A DNA stretch of 44,023 nucleotides from Tabrizicola sp. GTDB lineage: Bacteria; Pseudomonadota; Alphaproteobacteria; Rhodobacterales; Rhodobacteraceae. The stretch is taken from assembly GCA_012032275.1 (NCBI GenBank), contig JAAURK010000002.1:1-44023 (forward strand), written 5' to 3'. The notes below the pieces were generated by a model, which was not told where the DNA came from, ran no database searches, and was given only the letters and a program-made list of their open reading frames with translations. Shown one piece after another: positions 1 to 7,316 of this stretch (within the stretch, counting starts at the first letter, position 1; each line of letters starts with the position of its first letter). Made by a program: the position numbers and the translations under genes.

Positions 1-567
1 CTGCCCTGCAATCTCAAGGGCATGGTTTTGCAGCTCGGCCCAAACCCCGCGCATGGCCTCGATCTCCGGCCCGCAGGTGGTGGCCGCATCGAGAATGCGG
101 GTCTTGTCGGTCAGACCCTCGGCAGACAAAACGCGGGTGGTGGTCAGGATATGGGCGTGATGGTTACGCTGATCGCCCTCGCGGTGCGGCGCATGGATCG
201 CCACATCCGCCGCCACGCCATAGCGCTCGACGAGTTGCGCGGCGAAAGCCCGCGTGATCTCGATCCGGGCCGCGTCCGATATCTCGGACGGCAAGGCCAG
301 CTCCCATTCGCGTGCTGTCACAGAGTTGGACCGGGTCTCGCGCGCCTCGGCGGCATTCCACAGCGCGGCCCGGTCCTGCGCCCATTCCGGCGCATCATCG
401 GGCGCGAGAATGAAGGAGGCTTTGAGCCCGCGCTTGGCGGTGTAGTCGTGCATGCGCCCTTCGCGGTCAGACTCGATGACGGAGACCGACCGATAGGCCG
501 CCGCCGCCGTGGCGGACCGCCCGGCGCTGCGTTTGACCGTTTTGACTGAGAGGTGGTAGCTGGCCAT
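1..567 (-). CDS. MobA/MobL-family relaxase, 5' part (runs off the left edge)
   Basis: Reading the minus strand from ATG at 567 gives 189 uninterrupted codons to the window edge, so the gene is cut by the window and has no stop here. The protein opens MASYHLSVKTVKRSAGRSAT, the usual start of MobA/MobL (MOBQ) relaxases. About 125 residues in it has HREGDQRNHHAHILTTTR, the metal-binding histidine cluster of these nickases. The family nicks plasmid DNA at oriT through an N-terminal tyrosine and leads the strand out during conjugation. The structured DNA just upstream (568-1080) is the natural place for its oriT. Family call is secure; mobility class is inferred from the N-terminus only. Confidence 0.9.
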   Translation of the reverse strand, partial: MASYHLSVKTVKRSAGRSATAAAAYRSVSVIESDREGRMHDYTAKRGLKASFILAPDDAPEWAQDRAALWNAAEARETRSNSVTAREWELALPSEISDAARIEITRAFAAQLVERYGVAADVAIHAPHREGDQRNHHAHILTTTRVLSAEGLTDKTRILDAATTCGPEIEAMRGVWAELQNHALEIAGQ

Positions 568-1080
568 GCGCGTGCCTTACCGATCGGGCGACGGGTAAAG
601 GCAGGCAGGCTGCCAGATAGGCAAACAGGCAGACATGCAAACCGGCATGGGGTCCGCTGACCATCCGGTCAAGCAGGCCGCTGCGCAAACTGGCAGACAT
701 GCAGCCACGCCGACAGGCGGGCGGTCATGATGCCAGGCATGTGCGCGACCATCGCCAGGATGGCCCACGGATTGCCGGACAAGCGCCGCGCGGCAAACCC
801 GATCCGGCAGATAGCCCCGCTCTCGGGGCAGGCGGAACCGGATCGCCCACTGTCCCTGACGGCCTCGCGGAACCGCCCCGCTCTCGGGGCCAGTTCCAAT
901 GAGGGCGACAGGGACAGCGGGGCGCAATCCAACCGCGCAGGATGGCTTGGGAAGGTTTGGAAGGGGCAGCGCACCCTTCCATGTCGATGCGCGTCGCATC
1001 GAAGGGGTTGGCCATGGGCTAGGGGGAACCCCCGAGGATCGCACGCAAATCTCGAAACCGCAGGCGAAGAGTTTGCATAG
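568..1080. other. Hairpin- and repeat-rich leader of the relaxase gene, candidate oriT
   Basis: No convincing gene; reading frames here are compositional shadows rich in Cys/Pro/Arg. The DNA is unusually structured. A 19-bp direct repeat with one mismatch lies at 621-639 and 685-703. A 15-bp element with CCCCG/CGGGG arms occurs identically at 815-829 and 876-890. A 9-bp inverted repeat (CTGTCCCTG/CAGGGACAG) pairs 850-858 with 909-917. A hairpin with 8-bp arms (TCGATGCG/CGCATCGA) and a 3-nt loop lies at 984-1002. MOBQ oriT sites usually lie just upstream of the relaxase gene, so oriT is a reasonable inference. The nic site is not identified. Confidence 0.45.
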
Positions 1081-1340
1081 GTGCGCCCTCAGGGGCGCCA
1101 CCTTCTCGTCCTTCCGGGTTGTCATCTCACTAGATCAAAGCAAACGGCCCATAGCCGCCGGTCGGGAGTGTGCAGCGGCCTCGGCACGATTTCTCGGAAG
1201 CGGTCGTTCGTGGCACGATGTGGAAAAATGCGAGAATGGGTGTCGTCAGGGCTGGGGGATCAAGTTGTTATTGCAAGACCCTCGATGTTGACGGCCATGC
1301 CGTCATCGGGTCAGCTTTGGGTTCAAAGGCAGGTGACGAC
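1081..1340. other. Intergenic stretch with a hairpin and a degenerate repeat fragment
   Basis: No gene recognised. A GC hairpin (GGTGCGCCC / GGGGCGCCACC around TCA) lies at its left end. Around 1147-1190 a short stretch resembles the middle of the dispersed repeat whose clearer copies are at 4557, 7097 and 9078 (shared run near CCCATAGCCG and GCGGCCTC). This may be a decayed fourth copy. Confidence 0.3.
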
Positions 1341-1672
1341 ATGATCCAAGCGCTGAAGCTCTATTCCGCCGACTACTCGCGGCAGATCCTCGAGATGCAA
1401 GGGGTAAGGCCAGCCAAGCTACCGGCGGGCCTGATGCAACAGCTTTCTATCGAAACCGAACTCTCACCAACCTGCAGGGTGCCCAGGTTTTCCGGATCGA
1501 CCCCGATGCCTTCTGGATGATGCGCGAGCTGGTCAACGAAATGAAACGGGATGGGCTCGACGAGCTCTTCGCCCAGGTTCATCTCCCGTTTCCTACGATG
1601 GCCGCGCCCTGTAAAGTTGAACTCTCGGGTCGGAGAGAGGTCGCTTCCGGTCGAGGAATCGGCGAGTGGTGA
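1341..1672 (+). pseudogene. Small conserved-looking protein broken by a frameshift
   Basis: ATG at 1341, preceded by AGGT eight bases upstream, opens a frame reading MIQALKLYSADYSRQILEMQ. Near 1442 the sensible reading moves to another frame, giving AFYRNRTLTNLQGAQVFRID and then DPDAFWMMRELVNEMKRDGL before a stop at 1670-1672. One extra base near 1442 would restore a single protein of about 110 residues. I do not recognise the family. The second half (FRIDPDAFWMM, DELFAQVHLPFP) has the balanced amphipathic composition of a real protein, unlike the other frames here. It could be a decayed plasmid gene or an intact gene with a sequencing error. Confidence 0.5.
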
Positions 1673-1700
1673 GCCACACTCCGGAATCCTCTTCGATCAG

Positions 1701-2015
1701 CTATGCAGCGACGCCTTTCGCCCACTGCGGCGTTGCCGAGCGGAACTCGGAAGGGCTGGCCAGTAGAGCGGCCGTCTCCCGCTCGTAGTCGGCGAACCAG
1801 GGCTGCTTTACGAACTCCTGGCCACTGGTCTGGTCGGCGGCAAGCTGAAACACGACGATGGTATCGGGATCGTTGTCATCGTAGCAGTAGCAGTAGGCGA
1901 GCTGGCCATTGCTGCCGGTGACATAGTCGCGCGCGTATTTTTCCCAGACACGCCTGACCTCGTCGCGCTTTCCGGGTTTTGCCGTGTGCCTGATGAAGAG
2001 TGCGCTTCTGCTCAT
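1701..2015 (-). CDS. Antibiotic-biosynthesis-monooxygenase (ABM) domain protein
   Basis: A 104-residue protein of the small dimeric ABM fold. It opens MSRSALFIRHTAKPGKRDEV, then has a helix (RRVWEKYARDY), central strands (AYCYCYDDNDPDTIVVFQLA) and a late helix (WFADYERETAALL). Relatives include quinol monooxygenases and heme-degrading enzymes; the substrate cannot be read from sequence. It lies downstream of an ECF41 sigma factor gene on the same strand but has its own promoter (2080-2106) matching the ECF41 consensus. ECF41 factors typically control one neighbouring small oxidoreductase or decarboxylase gene, so this is probably the sigma factor's target. Start is the first ATG after that promoter. 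Confidence 0.85.
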   Translation of the reverse strand: MSRSALFIRHTAKPGKRDEVRRVWEKYARDYVTGSNGQLAYCYCYDDNDPDTIVVFQLAADQTSGQEFVKQPWFADYERETAALLASPSEFRSATPQWAKGVAA

Positions 2016-2079
2016 GATATTGTCCTCGAACTGCGCGGCCGGCGGCCGCTGTTGGCGGGCTCGGTGCCCATGCCTGTGT

Positions 2080-2106
2080 GACGTTCGAGTGGAGGCAGTT
2101 GTGACG
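2080..2106 (-). promoter_or_regulatory. ECF41-type promoter of the ABM gene
   Basis: On the minus strand CGTCACA (2100-2106) is followed by exactly 16 bases and CGTC (2080-2083). The ECF41 consensus is TGTCACA-N16-CGTC, so one base differs. It lies 64 bases upstream of the ABM start and has the same spacing as the promoter in front of the sigma gene. Confidence 0.75.
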
Positions 2107-2239
2107 CCTCGGGAAAAATTACCGAAGCGTGTCGTGGCGTCCAGCGGTGATGCCGTTCCGGAAGAAAATTGGCGTGAGCATCTGCAGCGCCGGGTTCGGA
2201 TTGGCTGGCGATTGACGCGCGACCCGATCGGCTAGCTGG

Positions 2240-3190
2240 TCAGTGAATTGATATATCGCTCAAGCTAGCGAGCTTGTCGGGGTTACGCACGATGAAGATA
2301 TCGGTGACGCGATCCGAACGGTCGAAGGCAAACGAGACAGTCGCGGCGATCTCGCCCGCTTGCTTCAGCACCAGTCCCCGTGCTCCATTGAGTTCAGCAA
2401 AGCTCCATACGTAGTCTGCCCACCATTCATTCAGCCGATCCGTCAGGAACGCCAGCACGGCTTCGCCTTCTAGGACGCCGGCCATCGCCGCGACCTTGCC
2501 GCCGCCGTCTGCGGTTATGCGCACATCGCTTGCGAGCATCTCAGTGAGGCTGCCGGGCTGGCCCGTGCGGATGGCATTCTTGAAGGCCGCCAGCAACTCC
2601 TCCTGCCTTTCCCGCGTCGGCTGATATCTCACTTGATCGTTACCGATACGCGCTTTGCCGCGTGACACGAGCTTGCGGCACGCCGACTCGCTCATATCCA
2701 GCCCTGCAGCAATGTCAGCATACGACATTTCGAATATCTCGTAGAGCAGATACGCTGCCCTTTCCTTTGGCCTCAACCGCTCCAGCATCAGCAGGAAGGC
2801 GGTCGAGAGGGAGGATGAAAGCTCCACTTGCGCCTCCGCATCGCTGTCGATGAAAGTGTGGACCGGCTCGGGCAGCCAGTTTCCGACGTAGTCCACACGG
2901 CTGCGATACGCAGCGCGAAGCATATCGATCGCACGCCGCGTGCAAGCTGTGGTCAGCCAGGCACCTGGCGATCCGATGGTCGCGATATCGGTCTCCCGCC
3001 AGCGAAGGAACGTGTCTTGGACCGCATCTTCGGCTTCAGCATGCGAACCAAGTATCCGGTAGGCGACGCCGAGCAGCCGTGGCCGCGCGTGCTCGAATAT
3101 CCCGACATGTGTCTGTGACGGGCCCTCGGACACATCTACCTGCTTGCGCTGCCAAGAAGGTCGCTTTGCGGCACGTGTCATTGACGACAT
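2240..3190 (-). CDS. ECF41-family RNA polymerase sigma factor with SnoaL-like C-terminal domain
   Basis: A 316-residue sigma-70-family protein. Region 2 spans about residues 30-97 (ILGSHAEAEDAVQDTFLRW) and region 4 about 133-186 (LRPKERAAYLLYEIFEMSYA, SESACRKLVSRGKAR). The C-terminal third is SnoaL-like. Three ECF41 signatures are present: WLPEP in the linker (105-109), DGGGK (228-232) and NPDKL (303-307). In this group the C-terminal domain modulates sigma activity in place of a separate anti-sigma factor. The ATG at 3190 follows GGGATGA and sits just downstream of an exact ECF41 promoter, so the gene is probably autoregulated. Its likely output is the adjacent ABM gene. The inducing signal is unknown. 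Confidence 0.93.
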   Translation of the reverse strand: MSSMTRAAKRPSWQRKQVDVSEGPSQTHVGIFEHARPRLLGVAYRILGSHAEAEDAVQDTFLRWRETDIATIGSPGAWLTTACTRRAIDMLRAAYRSRVDYVGNWLPEPVHTFIDSDAEAQVELSSSLSTAFLLMLERLRPKERAAYLLYEIFEMSYADIAAGLDMSESACRKLVSRGKARIGNDQVRYQPTRERQEELLAAFKNAIRTGQPGSLTEMLASDVRITADGGGKVAAMAGVLEGEAVLAFLTDRLNEWWADYVWSFAELNGARGLVLKQAGEIAATVSFAFDRSDRVTDIFIVRNPDKLASLSDISIH

Positions 3191-3223
3191 TCATCCCATA
3201 TTGCGCGTTACCCACGGCCTATT

Positions 3224-3250
3224 GACGATCCAATAGATCAGCTTGTGACA
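3224..3250 (-). promoter_or_regulatory. ECF41-type promoter of the sigma factor gene
   Basis: Minus strand TGTCACA (3244-3250), 16 bases, CGTC (3224-3227): a perfect match to the ECF41 consensus, 33 bases upstream of the sigma factor ATG. It implies positive autoregulation. Confidence 0.8.
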
Positions 3251-3391
3251 ACGTGTGTTACCATTTTCGCCGTCCAAGGGCTTTGATTATGTGACCGCCC
3301 CCCGGCGGCATCGATGTGCCAATGTAGGTTTGTTAGGATCCACAGAGCCCGCATGCAGGTTCATTCGTCCCAACGTGATTCCTCCTTTTCG

Positions 3392-3736
3392 TCACTCGGC
3401 GCCCCTTGTCGGCAGGTGTTTGCGCTTGCCTCTGGCGACCTCGGTGTCTAGGGCCTGCAGCTTGGGTTCCCAATGGCCTCGAAATCGTTCGAGCCATTGG
3501 TCAATCTCCTGAAAGGGCGCTGTCTCCACAGCGTAGATCCGTTTTGCACCGTCCGGTCGCACACGGGCGAACCCGTTTTCTCTTAAGACCCTTAGCTGTT
3601 GCGAGACCGCCGCCTGCGTGATGCCGAACTCGGCATGGATGACTTTGACGACGTCGCCCGATGAATGCTCGGTCTCGGCGAGAAGCTCCAGAATCCTCCG
3701 CCGAACGGGATCGCCAAGAACGTCGAGGGCGTTCAT
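3392..3736 (-). CDS. ArsR-family winged-helix transcriptional regulator
   Basis: A 114-residue ArsR-type repressor. It starts MNALDVLGDPVRRRILELLA; the recognition helix region is GITQAAVSQQLRVLRENGFA and the wing RVRPDGAKRIYAVE. I use the ATG at 3736 rather than upstream codons because those overlap the preceding SRPBCC gene and add an Arg/Pro-rich stretch foreign to the family. That gene ends at 3744, leaving a 7-bp gap, so the two form an operon with the regulator second. ArsR-SRPBCC pairs are common in bacteria and usually autorepressed. There is no obvious metal-binding cysteine cluster, so metal sensing is unlikely. Confidence 0.9.
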   Translation of the reverse strand: MNALDVLGDPVRRRILELLAETEHSSGDVVKVIHAEFGITQAAVSQQLRVLRENGFARVRPDGAKRIYAVETAPFQEIDQWLERFRGHWEPKLQALDTEVARGKRKHLPTRGAE

Positions 3737-3743
3737 TGGCGCA

Positions 3744-4397
3744 TTAGGTCTCGTCCTGTGTTTGCCCGGTGTAGAAGTTGGCTGTATTCTCCGCCGCGGC
3801 ACGCGCCTGGGCCGGGTCTTCGCCTCGGGCAATGTCCGCCTCGCCCCAGGCCGCTGCGCTCTGGATCATAAAGGCCTTTCCGTCCGGGGAATTGCCGAAT
3901 GCCTCTTCGTCGATTTTCGGGGCATCAGGATTGCCGAGATACAGGTCCATACCGACCAGCCCAAGTTCCCACCCGACACCGACTGCACCCGGACCAAACT
4001 GGTCCCAGAACGGGCTGACGATGGCGGTGTGGGTAAGGGTCAGGCGGGCGCGATCCTCGCCCTCCGCAACCAGGCGGACCTCGACCCAGCTGATGTCACC
4101 GTGCATTTCCCAGGTCGTGGCGAGATGCGCAGGCGGTTCGCACTGCGTAATCTCGCCACCGGCGTTGCCCTTGAACTGAAAACGGCCCCCCAGCTGAAGA
4201 TCTCCCTCAATGGGCAGGAACCAGCGAGGAATGCGCTCTGCCGTGGTCAGCGCATCCCACAGATCGGCGATGTCGGTGTCGTAGCTGCGCGACAAAACAA
4301 CCGCACGAGCGGGCTTTCCATCCCTCTCCAGATCAGCGACCGAACGCTCGACCTTCCCGAGATGACGTTCAACATCAAAGCTCATCATGCGCTCCAT
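3744..4397 (-). CDS. SRPBCC (AHSA1-like) domain protein
   Basis: A 217-residue START/Bet v1-like protein of the Aha1-homologue type. The core runs from ARAVVLSRSYDTDIADLWDA through TTAERIPRWFLPIEGDLQLG, GGRFQFKGNAGGEI and the long C-terminal helix. The fold has a hydrophobic cavity for a ligand or substrate, and no catalytic residues can be assigned. It is the first gene of an operon with an ArsR regulator. Start is the first ATG (4397); Met codons at 4388 and 4385 are alternatives. Function in the cell is not deducible; the pair may respond to a small organic ligand. Confidence 0.85.
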   Translation of the reverse strand: MERMMSFDVERHLGKVERSVADLERDGKPARAVVLSRSYDTDIADLWDALTTAERIPRWFLPIEGDLQLGGRFQFKGNAGGEITQCEPPAHLATTWEMHGDISWVEVRLVAEGEDRARLTLTHTAIVSPFWDQFGPGAVGVGWELGLVGMDLYLGNPDAPKIDEEAFGNSPDGKAFMIQSAAAWGEADIARGEDPAQARAAAENTANFYTGQTQDET

Positions 4398-4411
4398 TTA
4401 AGCCATGGGGT

Positions 4412-4450
4412 ATATAAGTCATAGCTAATATTTATGCCTGAGAGAGTCAA
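4412..4450 (-). promoter_or_regulatory. Putative promoter and ArsR operator of the SRPBCC-arsR operon
   Basis: On the minus strand TTGACT (4445-4450) is followed after 17 bases by TAGCTA (4422-4427), a fair sigma-70 pair. The -10 is embedded in an imperfect AT-rich inverted repeat at 4412-4431 (seven of ten pairs match), the size and placement expected of an ArsR-type operator. Inferred only. Confidence 0.4.
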
Positions 4451-4556
4451 TTGGGAACAGTCGCCGCGTCAGCTTTCGCACTCGGGCCGTTAAACCGGCC
4501 TGTCGGCTGCCGGCCGAAGATCTGCCGACGGTGCGTACAAGCAAACGTCCGCTGAG

Positions 4557-4740
4557 GACTCTTGGCGGTCATGCGGCAGGGCAACAGTTTGCCTCAAGCC
4601 TCCGTGCGCGCATGACCGACGCGGGCGGCCCGATGCGGCTACGCTCGCGCACGTCTGCGCGGCAGTGCAGCTTCCCCGGCCCCGCCATTCGTTCCCAATC
4701 GCAGCAATTTCGGGCGCCAGGCGACTGCAGAGCTGACCTT
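4557..4740. repeat. Dispersed non-coding repeat, copy 1
   Basis: The block starts at GGACTCTTGGCGGTC and runs through GACCGACGCGGGCGGCCC, CCCCGGCCCCGCCATTCG and GCAATTTCGGG. It matches blocks at 7097-7295 and 9078-9200 by eye. All copies lie between genes, two of them (this one and copy 2) against the 3' end of a minus-strand gene. Frames read through it are shadows. Mechanism of spread unknown. Confidence 0.7.
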
Positions 4741-5234
4741 TAGGCACTTGAGATGGCGGCTTCGGATGCAGCGCGGTACGCTGTTTCAAGCTCCGCTAGG
4801 ACGGACACTTGCGGCTGAGCTGTTCCTAGATGAAGGTAGCGCAGCTCGCTCATAAAGGCCTCCCACAATTTCGGACCGCCATCAGCCAGAAGCCTCGCCC
4901 GGATGCTAAGGACGGGCGAGCTCGGCGTATGTTGCAGGCCCCACGCGCCAAGGTGCACGATGGCCGGAACAAGCTGGATTGCGTTCTCCGTCAGGCTGTA
5001 GATTTTCCTTTGTTTATGCGACGGATCGACCGCTGATGTCACCAGTCCCTCCGCAAGAAGGTGTTGCATCCGGGCGGCAAGGATGTTGCTCGCGATCCGT
5101 TCCAGCGACAGGTTCAGCAATTCGCCATAGGTGCGCCGGTTGCCGAACATCATGTCGCGGAGGACGATGACGCTCCAGCGGTCACCCAGCACTTCGATTG
5201 TCAAGTTGATCGGGCACCCTGACCGGTGGATCAT
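4740..5234 (-). CDS. HxlR-family transcriptional regulator
   Basis: A 164-residue winged-helix protein of the HxlR (DUF24) family. It has the N-terminal hallmark GCPINLTIEVLGDRWSVIVL with its conserved Cys, then LRDMMFGNRRTYGELL and the recognition segment ERIASNILAARMQHLLAEGL. ATG at 5234 is preferred over an upstream TTG because AGAGGA lies five to six bases before it. The gene is divergent from a glutathione S-transferase gene. HxlR proteins often sense electrophiles or oxidants through the N-terminal Cys and control the divergent enzyme, so that is the likely role. A C-terminal extension of about 60 residues beyond the winged helix is present. Confidence 0.9.
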   Translation of the reverse strand: MIHRSGCPINLTIEVLGDRWSVIVLRDMMFGNRRTYGELLNLSLERIASNILAARMQHLLAEGLVTSAVDPSHKQRKIYSLTENAIQLVPAIVHLGAWGLQHTPSSPVLSIRARLLADGGPKLWEAFMSELRYLHLGTAQPQVSVLAELETAYRAASEAAISSA

Positions 5235-5254
5235 GCTTCCTCTACCTCCAAACA

Positions 5255-5298
5255 ACTTGCACTACGCAACTGGTTCATGGCAGCGTGAACCACTTGCA
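5255..5298. promoter_or_regulatory. Candidate HxlR operator between the divergent genes
   Basis: The gap between the HxlR and GST genes holds a perfect 7-bp inverted repeat TGGTTCA/TGAACCA (5271-5277 and 5286-5292, 8-bp spacer). It is flanked by two copies of ACTTGCA in direct orientation (5255-5261 and 5292-5298). The arrangement could serve both promoters. Confidence 0.45.
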
Positions 5299-5339
5299 AT
5301 CTACAAGCGGAGACTCACCATGCGCAAGGAGCCGTCGAC

Positions 5340-5969
5340 ATGATCACCGCGTTTGGCGAGGGCAGAGGAATACGGGTCGTCTGGCTGCTGGAGGAGATGG
5401 GGCTGCCATACAGGTTCAGGCCGGTTGACCTGCTGACCGGTGTCGAGAACGACCCGGAGTTTCTGGCCGTCAACCCTGCCGGCTTCATCCCAGCGATCCA
5501 GGACGGCGAGGTCATCATGGTCGAGTCGATCGCCATCATGGAGTATCTGATGGCCCGCTACGGGCCGACACCCCTCGCGCCGCCGCCGCACGATCCTGCC
5601 TTCCCAGCCTACCAGCAATTTCTTCACTTGGGCGAAGCAGGTCTTGCCGCCTCCATCTACTTTGTCTTTGGCGCGCGCAATCTGGCACCTGAAGCCGAGC
5701 GGAACAACTGGAGCGGTCGTCAGGCACAGGCGGTCTTCGACAGCAGGCTGACCCTTGTCACGCGGCAGCTTGCACACTCGCCCTATCTTGCCGGTGATGC
5801 ATTCACCGCCGCAGACATCTCGGTGGCTTATGCACTCAAGCAGGGCGAAAAGAACGGCGTCACACTCGGCAAAGCGGAGCGGGCTTACATGGACCGCGTC
5901 TGCGCCCGCGAAGGCTTTGGGCGAGCGCTGGAAACCTGTCGAAGCACGGGGGCATGGTGGACCCGTTAG
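5340..5969 (+). CDS. Glutathione S-transferase family protein
   Basis: A 209-residue cytosolic GST. The N-terminal thioredoxin-like half runs GIRVVWLLEEMGLPYRF with the cis-Pro region NPAGFIPAIQDGE and the glutathione-binding ESIAIMEYL motif. The C-terminal helical half includes YLAGDAFTAADISVAYAL, the conserved N-capping segment. AAGGAG lies eight bases before the ATG at 5340. That ribosome site is inside a 7-codon reading frame (5320-5343) whose TGA overlaps the GST start as ATGA, so a tiny leader peptide could be translationally coupled. The gene is divergent from the HxlR regulator. It probably conjugates or reduces electrophiles; substrate unknown. Confidence 0.9.
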   Translation: MITAFGEGRGIRVVWLLEEMGLPYRFRPVDLLTGVENDPEFLAVNPAGFIPAIQDGEVIMVESIAIMEYLMARYGPTPLAPPPHDPAFPAYQQFLHLGEAGLAASIYFVFGARNLAPEAERNNWSGRQAQAVFDSRLTLVTRQLAHSPYLAGDAFTAADISVAYALKQGEKNGVTLGKAERAYMDRVCAREGFGRALETCRSTGAWWTR

Positions 5970-6159
5970 ACGGCGGGCGAATGATCGGTGGTGGCAATTG
6001 ACAGACCGGAAAGCGACGGCTCGTTCAGCTCCGCTTAGGGCTCCAAATCCAACCCGCCCGATCCACTCGACCGGCAACGCCTGACCGCCGGGCGGGCGCT
6101 GCGACGCAGGTTCCCAAGCGGGGGATGGCGGCCCGGCGGCGGTTCTGCGGACGAAGCGG

Positions 6160-7002
6160 TCACTGACGTTCGACGCGTTTCTTTTGCGACATCATCTGGC
6201 TCATGACGGCATCTGGAATCGCGTCCTTTGCATAGGTGAAGGTACCGGAAAAACGTACTTCACTCGCCGCCCGCAACAAAGCGCCGAAAGCCGCGCGCGC
6301 GAACGATCCGCCAACGCTAATCCTACGAACACCCGCCTCCGAGAGTTCGGCGACTGTATAGCTTTCGCCTCGAAGCCCCATTACTACATTCACCGGCTTG
6401 TCTACAGCACGGCATACCGATCTGATCGCTTCGATATCAGGCAGACCAGGGGCGTACAAAACATCAGCACCTGCCTCGGAAAACGCCTGAAGACGCCTGA
6501 TTGTGTCGCCAAGGTCGGGCTTGCCCCATAAGAAGTTCTCGGCCCTTGCAACGAGCATAAACTGCCCGTCACGAACTACTTCCGCCGCAGCCTTGATACG
6601 TTCAACAGCGTGCGAGAATTCATAGATCGGTGTGCTTTCATCGCCCGTGGCGTCCTCGATCGAGCCTCCAACCAGGCCAACCTCGCAAGCCATTCGGACG
6701 GTCGCAGCACAGGTTTTGGGGTCGGCGCCGAAGCCATCCTCTAGGTCGGCTGACACCGGGAGATCAGTTGCAGCAACGATCTCGGCCGCGTTCTCCAAAA
6801 TCTCGGTTCGGCTAAGTCCCGCAAAAGAATCCCGCTTCCCTTTTGAGAAGGCGTACCCCGCGCTTGTAGTGGCAAGCGCCTCGAACCCGATGTTCGCCAA
6901 CAGGCGCGCGGAACCAGCATCCCATGGATTCGGGATGACAAACGCCGGACCCTGCTCATGAAGCGCCTTGAACCGTTCGTATTTGGTCTCCCGACCTGTC
7001 AT
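6160..7002 (-). CDS. Isocitrate lyase / PEP phosphonomutase family enzyme
   Basis: A 280-residue TIM-barrel enzyme of the ICL/PEPM superfamily. Visible motifs are VIPNPWDAGSARLLANIGFE near the N-terminus, the Mg-binding SADLEDGFG, GGSIEDATG, and VARAENFLWG. The Lys-Cys catalytic loop of true isocitrate or methylisocitrate lyases is not seen, so it belongs with the broad set of oxaloacetate-decarboxylase or carboxyphosphonoenolpyruvate-mutase-like proteins. ATG at 7002 has AGGGGG five bases upstream and is preferred over the TTG 18 bases earlier. No obvious operon partner. Substrate uncertain. Confidence 0.85.
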   Translation of the reverse strand: MTGRETKYERFKALHEQGPAFVIPNPWDAGSARLLANIGFEALATTSAGYAFSKGKRDSFAGLSRTEILENAAEIVAATDLPVSADLEDGFGADPKTCAATVRMACEVGLVGGSIEDATGDESTPIYEFSHAVERIKAAAEVVRDGQFMLVARAENFLWGKPDLGDTIRRLQAFSEAGADVLYAPGLPDIEAIRSVCRAVDKPVNVVMGLRGESYTVAELSEAGVRRISVGGSFARAAFGALLRAASEVRFSGTFTYAKDAIPDAVMSQMMSQKKRVERQ

Positions 7003-7096
7003 GGTGCCCCCTACGACCAAGCTGTCTCAAATCCTATCATGACAGAACAAAAAGAGAACCGACATTCGGCTCGACCAGAGGCCGATGACCGCAAAG

Positions 7097-7295
7097 GGCT
7101 CTTGGCGGTCACGCGGCAAGGCAGCAGTTTACCCCAAGTATCCGTGCTCGCCTGACCGACGCGGGCGGCCCGATGCGGCCACTCGCGGGCACGTCCACGC
7201 CGCGGTGCTGCCGCCCCGGCCCCGCCATTCGCTCCCATGCGCAGCAGTTTCGGGTGCCGGGCGACCGCAGAGCGGCACAAAGGGACCTTCCGCTG
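7097..7295. repeat. Dispersed non-coding repeat, copy 2
   Basis: Begins GGCTCTTGGCGGTCACGCGG and continues through GACCGACGCGGGCGGCCC, CCCCGGCCCCGCCATTCGC and CAGCAGTTTCGGGTGCCGGG. It is the longest and cleanest copy, lying between the ICL-family gene and the XRE regulator. See 4557 and 9078. Confidence 0.7.
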
Positions 7296-7316
7296 CGCTG
7301 GCTCGAATGTCGCCAT

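Noticed and set aside
22-549. 175-codon plus-strand frame at the left edge
   Set aside because: It is antisense to the MobA/MobL relaxase, whose minus-strand frame carries clear family motifs but has no stop inside the window.
577-1125. 182-codon minus-strand frame upstream of the relaxase
   Set aside because: Its sequence (runs such as CLFAYLAACLPLP and CLPVCAAACLTG) mirrors the DNA repeats below it and has no domain; better explained as a shadow of the oriT-like region.
3618-4424. 268-codon plus-strand frame opposite SRPBCC/ArsR
   Set aside because: Antisense to two genes with clear family motifs.
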